Shown: positions 5,288 through 12,484 of the stretch, piece by piece | How positions within the stretch are numbered: position 1 is the stretch's first letter | How the letters are laid out: the number at the start of each line of letters is the position of its first letter | Source of the DNA: Candidatus Methylomirabilota bacterium | GTDB lineage: Bacteria > Methylomirabilota > Methylomirabilia > Methylomirabilales > 2-02-FULL-66-22 | Direction of reading: 5' to 3' | DNA: 12,484 nt | Assembly: GCA_016208645.1 (NCBI GenBank) | Contig: JACQXP010000357.1 | Location: 1-12,484 of the forward strand | Notes under the pieces: model-generated | Told to the model about the DNA's origin: nothing | Seen by the model: the letters and a program-made list of their open reading frames with translations, nothing else | Database searches by the model: none | Made by a program: the position numbers and the translations under genes

Positions 5288-7558
5288 TCAGGACTCCGCC
5301 CGGGAGACCAGCACCTCGCGGGGCCGCGTCCCGTCCATGGCGCTCACGATCCCCTCGCGCTCCATGCGCTCGATCATGCGGGCCGCCCGGTTGAAGCCCA
5401 CCCGCAGGCGTCGCTGGATCATGGAGATGGAGGCCTGTTGAGTCTGGACCACCATCTCCACCGCCTGGCGGTACAGCTCGTCGTTCTCCTCGTCGTCCTC
5501 CGCGGCCTTCTCCGGTTCCGGCGGCAGCAGGGACCAGACGAACTCCCCGGGCTTGGGCTGGGGCGCCAGGAAGTCCACCACGCGGCGGATCTCCACCTCG
5601 GTGACGTTGCAGCCGTGGATGCGGGTGGGCTTGGAACTGCCGGGCGGGATATAGAGCATGTCCCCCCTGCCGAGCAGCGCCTCGGCGCCGTTCATGTCCA
5701 GGATCGTCCGCGAATCCACCTTGGACGCCACCCGGAAGGAGATCCGCGCCGGAAAGTTCGCCTTGATGACACCGGTGAGCACGTCCACCGACGGGCGCTG
5801 GGTCGCCACGATGAGGTGGATGCCCACGGCCCGTGCCATTTGCGCCAGGCGCATGATGGCGTTCTCCACCTCGCTCTGGGCCGTCAGGATCAGATCGGCC
5901 AGCTCGTCGATGATCACCACCAGCATGGGAAGGCGCCCCCGGTAGGATCCCTGGCTCAGATCGTCCTCGGGGGGCGGCTCCAGGTCCATCCGCCGGTTGT
6001 AGCTCTGCAAGTTGCGCGCGCCCACTTGGGCGAACAATTTGTACCGCTCCTCCATGTGCAGGACGACGCGCTGGAGGCGCTTGGCGGCGTCTTTCGGATC
6101 CGACACCACCTTATCCGCCAGGTGCGGGACCCCGTTATACACCGACAGCTCCACCCGTTTCGGGTCGATGAGGAGCAGCCGCACATCCCGCGGCTCCGCC
6201 TTGTACAGCAGGCTGAGGATCAGGGAGTTGATGCACACGCTCTTGCCCGAGCCGGTCTCCCCCGCGATCAGCAGGTGGGGCATCTGGGCCAGGTCGGCCA
6301 CCATCGGGCTCCCGCCGATCTCCTTCCCCAGGGCCAGCGGCAGCGGCAGGGCCTCATTGGCGAACTCCTTGGTGGCCAGCACCTCCCGCAGGTGGACCGT
6401 GGCCCGGTGCTGGTTCGGGATCTCCACGCCCACGGCCGCCTTGCCCGGGATCGGCGCCACGACCCGCACGCTCAGGGCCTTCAGGCCCAGCGCCAGATCA
6501 TCCGCCAGCGCCACGATCCGATTGATCTTGATCCCCGGGCCCGGCTCGATCTCGTAGCTGGTGATCACCGGCCCCGGGTTCACCGCGGTGACCCGGCCTT
6601 CCACGCCGAACTCCAGGAGTTTCTTCTCCAGGATTTGCGAGTTCTGCGCCATCTCCTCCTGGCTGGAGCCGACCTGCCCGGCCGGCGGCGCATCCAGGAA
6701 CTTCAGCGAGGGCTTGGTGTAGCCCCGGGTGGGGGAGAGGAATGGGAAGGCCGCCTGCTGGGATCTGGGCGTCTTGGGCGCCTTGGCTGGGGCAGCCGGA
6801 GGATCCGGCGATATGCTGATTGCCGGGGAATCCGCCGGCTCCGCGACCGGCTCGGTCGGAGGCGCCGCGGGTGCAGCCGCCACCGTCGGCGCCGCGGCGG
6901 CGCGGGCAGCCGCCCGCCGAGCACGCCAGTCCGCCACGGCGGACCGCACCCGGGCCGAGATCCGACTGACGGCGGCCGAGGGCCACGCGAGAAAGGAGGC
7001 AAGCGGCCGCTCGGAGAGGCAGATGACGGCCAGGGCCAGTCCGGCCAGGGCCAGGACCGCCATGCCGAATCTCCCGAGGGAGAAGAGGAGCAGCCTGGAC
7101 AGCTCATCGCCCAGGAACCCGCCGGGCCGCTCGACGCGCCCCCCCGGCACCAGACCCACCTGGTGGAGCAGACTGGCCAGCAGGCTCAACGAGGGAACGA
7201 GCAGGATCAACCCGGCGGCCCGGCGCCACGCGCATGCCAGGCGTCGGCCCCCGACCCAGGTCCAGCCCCACAGGAAAAGGGCCGGCGGAACGAGCAGGGC
7301 CGACAGCCCCAGGAGGCCGAGCAGATCCCCCGCCAGCTCGGACCCCACCCGGCCCACGGCGTTGCCGATCTGCCGGTCAATTGCGGTGGCGTAGCTGAAG
7401 AAGGAGGGATCCTGGGGATCGAAGGTGGCCAGGCTGGCCAGCGTCAGGATCGCGACCGCCATGGCCAGGACGCCGATCCCTTCCCGGGTCTTGTCGTGCC
7501 GGAAAAAGGCCGCCAGGGCTTTCAGCCACTCGCTCGGCCGGCTCAGGTCCATCGCCAC
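5288..7558 (-). CDS. ftsK: DNA translocase FtsK/SpoIIIE
   Basis: A 756-residue membrane-anchored motor that pumps chromosomal DNA through the closing septum. The N-terminus carries about four hydrophobic segments (roughly 26-46, 76-98, 114-134 and 160-181). A short Ala/Pro-rich linker (about 212-265) follows, then the alpha-beta motor. Walker A is GETGSGKS (433-440) and Walker B is MLVVIIDE, with D551/E552. The family segment ATQRPSVDVLTG starts at 585. The C-terminal gamma winged helix (about 692-750, with ISMIQRRLRVGFNRAARMIERM) normally reads polar KOPS-like sequences and contacts XerD. The length is close to SpoIIIE and much shorter than E. coli FtsK because of the short linker. The start is GTG at 7558 behind GAGGGG; an ATG two codons later is an alternative. 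A plausible promoter lies just upstream, so ftsK probably heads the ftsK-lolA-yajQ unit. Confidence 0.96.
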   Translation of the reverse strand: MAMDLSRPSEWLKALAAFFRHDKTREGIGVLAMAVAILTLASLATFDPQDPSFFSYATAIDRQIGNAVGRVGSELAGDLLGLLGLSALLVPPALFLWGWTWVGGRRLACAWRRAAGLILLVPSLSLLASLLHQVGLVPGGRVERPGGFLGDELSRLLLFSLGRFGMAVLALAGLALAVICLSERPLASFLAWPSAAVSRISARVRSAVADWRARRAAARAAAAPTVAAAPAAPPTEPVAEPADSPAISISPDPPAAPAKAPKTPRSQQAAFPFLSPTRGYTKPSLKFLDAPPAGQVGSSQEEMAQNSQILEKKLLEFGVEGRVTAVNPGPVITSYEIEPGPGIKINRIVALADDLALGLKALSVRVVAPIPGKAAVGVEIPNQHRATVHLREVLATKEFANEALPLPLALGKEIGGSPMVADLAQMPHLLIAGETGSGKSVCINSLILSLLYKAEPRDVRLLLIDPKRVELSVYNGVPHLADKVVSDPKDAAKRLQRVVLHMEERYKLFAQVGARNLQSYNRRMDLEPPPEDDLSQGSYRGRLPMLVVIIDELADLILTAQSEVENAIMRLAQMARAVGIHLIVATQRPSVDVLTGVIKANFPARISFRVASKVDSRTILDMNGAEALLGRGDMLYIPPGSSKPTRIHGCNVTEVEIRRVVDFLAPQPKPGEFVWSLLPPEPEKAAEDDEENDELYRQAVEMVVQTQQASISMIQRRLRVGFNRAARMIERMEREGIVSAMDGTRPREVLVSRAES

Positions 7559-7591
7559 GCTGACCCCTCACCCCCCTCCCGGGTCCCAGAG

Positions 7592-7620
7592 TTTATAGCG
7601 CGCCGCCCGCCAATCTCCAA
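7592..7620 (-). promoter_or_regulatory. Candidate sigma-70-like promoter for ftsK
   Basis: On the minus strand, TATAAA (7592-7597, five of six matches to the -10 consensus) follows TTGGAG (7615-7620, TTG matches the -35) with a 17-base spacer. Transcription would start near 7585, giving a leader of about 27 bases before the GTG at 7558. The site lies between repeat array B and ftsK in a locally AT-richer stretch. Confidence 0.45.
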
Positions 7621-7628
7621 GTTCTTTC

Positions 7629-7645
7629 TTTCCGTGAGACGGAAA
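7629..7645. other. Small perfect hairpin next to array B
   Basis: TTTCCGT and ACGGAAA form a 7-bp stem with a 3-base loop just outside the left arm of array B, about 10 bases upstream of the candidate ftsK promoter. On the minus strand it is followed by GAAAGAAC, not a T-run, so it is not a standard terminator. Confidence 0.35.
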
Positions 7646-7646
7646 A

Positions 7647-7765
7647 CGTGAAACGTGAACTTGAACCCGCCCGCAGCCGATGTCTCCCGTCACGCTTCAC
7701 GGGATCACCTTTCACGCCTCACGCCTCACGTTTCACGCTTCACGTTTCACGCCTCACGTTTCACG
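7647..7765. repeat. Inverted heptamer repeat array B (YYTCACG type) between RNase J and ftsK
   Basis: Eight uninterrupted 7-base units of the form YYTCACG run from 7710 to 7765, with two or three more degenerate units at 7688-7708. About 50 bases before these, CGTGAAACGTGAA (7647-7659) holds the same unit in the opposite orientation and is the exact reverse complement of 7739-7751 (13 bp). The array starts about 11 bases after the RNase J stop and occupies much of the 218-base spacer. An additional 6-bp stem, TCCCGT/ACGGGA, lies at 7685-7704. Confidence 0.88.
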
Positions 7766-7776
7766 TTCCCCGGCTC

Positions 7777-9444
7777 TCAGACCTCGATAATCACCGGCAG
7801 GATCATGGGGCGCCGTTCCACGGTTTTCTGCAGGAATTTCCGGACCACCGACCGGATCCGCTGCTTGATCAGGCTCCAATCCGTCTTTTCCTCGACGCTG
7901 CAGCCCTCCAGCACCGTGAGGATCAGCCGCCGGGCCTCCTCGAAGAGCACGTCGTCCTCCGGCAGGTGGGCGAACCCCCGCGAGATGATCTCCGGCCCGG
8001 AGACCACCTGCCCGGTCTTGTCGAACCCGATGACGATCACCACCATGCCGTCCTGGGCCAGGTGCTGGCGGTCCCTGAGGACGGTGTCCCCCACGTCCCC
8101 CACCCCCTTCCCGTCCACGAAGACCCGGCCCGCGGCCACCTTGCTCACCAGAGCGGCGCGGGTCGGCGTGACCTCCAGGACGTCCCCGTTGTCCAGGAGG
8201 AAGACGTGGTCGGGCGGCATCCCCATGCCCCGGGCGAGCTGGGCGTGGGAGTAGAGGTGCCGGTATTCCCCGTGCACCGGCACCAGGAAGCGGGGGCGGG
8301 TCAGGTTGAGCATGAGCTTCAGCTCTTCGCGGCTGGGATGTCCGGACACGTGGACGCCGGCCATCACGTCCTCCGTGATCACCTGGGCCCCCCGCTTGAA
8401 GAGCTGGTTGACGGTGCGGGCGATGGACTTCTCGTTGCCCGGGATCACCCGTGCCGAGAAGATCACCGTGTCCCCCGGCTGGATCTCGATCTGCCGGTGC
8501 TCGCCCACCGCCATGCGGGCCAGGGCCGAGAGGGGTTCCCCCTGGCTGCCCGTGGTGATGATCACGCTCTGATCCGGGAGAGTGCGCCGCAACTCGTCCA
8601 GGCGCACCAGCGTCTCCTCCGGCACCCGCAGGTAGCCCAGCTCGGCCGCGATCCGGGTGTTGGCCGTCATGCTCTTGCCGTTCACCGCGACCTTCTTGCC
8701 CAGCCGCGCGGCCACGTCCAGGACCTGCTGGATCCGGTGGATGTGGCTGGCGAAGCAGGCCACGATGATCCGGCGGGGCGCGGTGCGGAAGATCGGCTCC
8801 AGGGTGCGCGCGACCTCGGACTCGGACGGGGTCACGCCGTCCCGCGTGGCGTTGGTGCTGTCGGAGAGCAGGACCTGCACCCCCCGCTCCCCCAGTTCGG
8901 CGAGCTTCCCGAAGTCGGTCAGCTCCCCGCCCACGGGCGTCTGGTCGAACTTGAAGTCGCCGGTGTGGACGATCAGCCCGGCCGGGGTGTGGGCGGCGAT
9001 CGCCACCCCGTCGGGGATGCTGTGGCCGACCCGAATGAACTCCAGGGTGAAGGCGCCGAGCTGCACGCGGTCGCCGGCCCGGATCCGGCGCAGGTCGGCC
9101 GTGCGGTCCAGGTCGAACTCGCGAAGCTTCTCCTGGACCAGCCCGAGGGAGAGCGCGGTGCCGTGGACAGGGACGGGAAGTTGCGGCAGGAGGTAAGGCA
9201 GGGCGCCGGTGTGATCCTCGTGACCGTGGGTGAGGACGATGCCGCGGACCTTGTCCCGCTGCTCCAGCAGGTAGGTCACCTCGGGGAGCACGAGGTCAAT
9301 CCCCAGCATCTCCTCCTCCGGGAACATGAGGCCGGCGTCAATGACCAGGAGATCCTCCTCGGTTTCGAGGAGGGTCATGTTCATCCCGATCTCGCCCAGC
9401 CCGCCCAGGGGGATGATGCGCACCCACGGCTCACTGTGACTCAA
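7777..9444 (-). CDS. rnj: Ribonuclease J
   Basis: A 555-residue metallo-beta-lactamase/beta-CASP ribonuclease with 5'-3' exonuclease and endonuclease activity in mRNA decay and rRNA maturation. The zinc site is complete: HGHEDH (H73, H75, D77, H78), H141, D163 in HTGDFK, and H391 in PVHGEYRH. beta-CASP features include FASHIHRIQQ (231-240), TTGSQGEP (297-304), IPGNE (334-338) and HVSGH (365-369). The C-terminal domain, ending near 555, is of normal length. The best start is TTG at 9444: the reading frame is closed by a stop just upstream and a strong AAGGAGG lies 12 bases before it, which is a rather long gap. A GTG seven codons further on is less well supported. It follows lon after a 106-base spacer filled by repeat array C and is probably cotranscribed with lon (inference). 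No catalytic residue is missing. Confidence 0.96.
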   Translation of the reverse strand: MSHSEPWVRIIPLGGLGEIGMNMTLLETEEDLLVIDAGLMFPEEEMLGIDLVLPEVTYLLEQRDKVRGIVLTHGHEDHTGALPYLLPQLPVPVHGTALSLGLVQEKLREFDLDRTADLRRIRAGDRVQLGAFTLEFIRVGHSIPDGVAIAAHTPAGLIVHTGDFKFDQTPVGGELTDFGKLAELGERGVQVLLSDSTNATRDGVTPSESEVARTLEPIFRTAPRRIIVACFASHIHRIQQVLDVAARLGKKVAVNGKSMTANTRIAAELGYLRVPEETLVRLDELRRTLPDQSVIITTGSQGEPLSALARMAVGEHRQIEIQPGDTVIFSARVIPGNEKSIARTVNQLFKRGAQVITEDVMAGVHVSGHPSREELKLMLNLTRPRFLVPVHGEYRHLYSHAQLARGMGMPPDHVFLLDNGDVLEVTPTRAALVSKVAAGRVFVDGKGVGDVGDTVLRDRQHLAQDGMVVIVIGFDKTGQVVSGPEIISRGFAHLPEDDVLFEEARRLILTVLEGCSVEEKTDWSLIKQRIRSVVRKFLQKTVERRPMILPVIIEV

Positions 9445-9456
9445 AACGAACGCGGT

Positions 9457-9463
9457 CCTCCTT
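9457..9463 (-). promoter_or_regulatory. Ribosome binding site that decides the TTG start of RNase J
   Basis: AAGGAGG on the minus strand is a near-perfect Shine-Dalgarno sequence 12 bases before TTG at 9444. No ATG or GTG start in that frame lies between them. An out-of-frame ATG (9464-9466) just before it opens an 11-codon ORF that overlaps the gene start. Confidence 0.6.
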
Positions 9464-9471
9464 CATAGACA

Positions 9472-9550
9472 GGCAATTTGGCAACTCGGCAACTTGGCAA
9501 TCGGGTCGTTCCCAGTTGCCCAGTTGCCGGATTGCCCGGCTGCCAGTTCC
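9472..9550. repeat. Inverted octamer repeat array C (GGCAAYTT type) between lon and RNase J
   Basis: Four consecutive 8-base units beginning GGCAA occupy 9472-9503. After a 9-base centre, four units ending in TGCC in the opposite orientation occupy 9513-9544. The arms 9472-9495 and 9513-9536 match as reverse complements at 20 of 24 positions, leaving a 17-base loop. The array runs from the lon stop codon to a few bases before the RNase J ribosome binding site, so it is essentially the whole spacer. Confidence 0.88.
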
Positions 9551-12007
<2,457 letters not shown>

Positions 12008-12080
12008 GGGAGGATCTCCTTCGCCCGCGTCCCGCTGGGCGGGAGAGCTGGGCAGTCCGTTGGCGTCGGTGGCGTGAACG

Positions 12081-12347
12081 TCAGGCCTCGTCCCGTCGCT
12101 TGCCTCCGGGCACGCTTCGTCCCCGCGAACGCGCGTCCGGCTTCCGACGGGCCTTCGTCCGCTTGATGCGTTCGGGCCGGGTATCCATGTCCGGATCCCA
12201 GAGGTCGTCGTAGGGGTCGGGCGAGGTCTCGGTCTCGGTCTCGTCCTCGGTGGCGACGGGTTCCAGCTCGTCCTCCCGAGGGGCCGGGGCCCCCGCCTGC
12301 TCGGGATCCGGGACCGGCGGGTGACGGGGCGGTGGTTTCTGGGTCAT
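12081..12347 (-). CDS. Small hypothetical protein with acidic middle and basic C-terminus
   Basis: An 88-residue protein I do not recognise. Residues 1-28 are Pro-rich, about 25-56 strongly acidic (including DETETETS), and 57-86 strongly basic (RPERIKRTKARRKPDARSRG). It has no hydrophobic segment, no cysteine, and looks largely disordered. The reality of the gene is supported by its ATG overlapping the stop of the upstream reading frame (ATGA), typical of translational coupling, and by its position 73 bases before lon. No good Shine-Dalgarno sequence is seen; a strong GC hairpin lies where one might be expected. The basic tail could bind nucleic acid or a ribosomal surface, but this is only a composition-based guess. 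Three GGTCTC hexamers (12225-12242) encode the Glu-Thr run. Confidence 0.6.
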   Translation of the reverse strand: MTQKPPPRHPPVPDPEQAGAPAPREDELEPVATEDETETETSPDPYDDLWDPDMDTRPERIKRTKARRKPDARSRGRSVPGGKRRDEA

Positions 12348-12484
12348 GGACTCTGCGTGACCGCCCGGCGGGACCCCCGCCGGGTCGGTCCTGCCCCGGG
12401 CGATCCCGCATCTGCCCGGTGCGGCTGTGGCTGGCCCGAATCCAGGTTCAGGCCGCGCAGGAACTCCTTGAACCCCGGGGCCAC
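12344..12484 (-). CDS. C-terminal fragment of an unrecognised protein
   Basis: An open frame of 46 codons plus stop that enters from the right edge, so its start is outside the window. The visible part begins PGFKEFLRGLNLDSG and ends in a basic, Gly/Arg-rich tail (ending RRAVTQSP). I cannot assign a family. The GC-rich codon use matches the neighbours, and the stop overlaps the start of the next gene by four bases (ATGA), which argues that it is a real coding frame. Confidence 0.5.
   Translation of the reverse strand: MAPGFKEFLRGLNLDSGQPQPHRADAGSPGAGPTRRGSRRAVTQSP
12364..12384 (-). other. Very stable GC hairpin just before the small hypothetical gene
   Basis: CCCGGCGGG and CCCGCCGGG pair as a perfect 9-bp all-GC stem with a 3-base loop. 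It lies 16 bases upstream of the ATG at 12347, inside the 3' end of the upstream reading frame. No T-run follows. In the mRNA it could block ribosome access to the ATG unless ribosomes translating the upstream frame open it, which would fit the ATGA overlap. Confidence 0.5.

Noticed and set aside
7647..7765. The repeat arrays as CRISPR arrays
   Set aside because: The units are 7 or 8 bases with no unique spacers between them, and there are no cas genes.
7647..7765. The repeat arrays as regulator iterons, replication origin or attachment site
   Set aside because: No replication initiator, parA/parB or integrase gene lies nearby, and three unrelated units in three spacers do not suit a single binding protein.

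Overview
This window looks like a stretch of core chromosome from a GC-rich diderm bacterium. Every gene I can support is on the minus strand. An outer membrane is implied by a LolA-type lipoprotein carrier. RNase J together with Lon, an FtsK translocase, a YajQ protein and RimO, plus intergenic spacers packed with 7- and 8-base repeats, reminds me of uncultured lineages such as NC10/Methylomirabilota or Rokubacteria. That placement is inference from gene content and style; there is no rRNA gene here to test it. No tRNA, rRNA, CRISPR array, transposase, integrase or phage gene was seen.

In transcription order (right to left): the tail of an unrecognised protein (12344-12484); an 88-residue charged hypothetical protein whose start overlaps that stop (12081-12347); lon protease (9551-12007); a spacer filled by an inverted octamer repeat array; RNase J (7777-9444); a spacer with a heptamer array and a plausible promoter; ftsK (5288-7558); lolA two bases further on (4572-5285); yajQ (4026-4520); a spacer filled by a third, inverted heptamer array; a REC-PAS-histidine kinase (2399-3928); a clear intrinsic terminator and a probable new promoter; a REC-GAF-GAF-GGDEF diguanylate cyclase (245-2200); and the N-terminus of rimO (1-130), cut by the window edge.

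The genes fall into three functional groups. Lon and RNase J form a protein and RNA turnover group. FtsK (DNA translocation at division) and LolA (lipoprotein transport to the outer membrane) form an envelope/division group. The kinase, the GGDEF response regulator and YajQ (a c-di-GMP-binding family) could form a phosphorelay and c-di-GMP module: the kinase could phosphorylate the REC domain of the cyclase, and YajQ could read the product. This link is suggested by proximity only.

I do not see a clearly new multi-gene system. The least ordinary signal is in the spacers. Three of them carry three different short-period repeat arrays (GATTKSC, YYTCACG and GGCAAYTT types). Each array has arms in both orientations, so each could fold in the mRNA, and two of them run almost exactly from one stop codon to the next ribosome binding site. 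The same TCACGCC heptamer also occurs inside lolA, where it encodes part of the signal peptide region.
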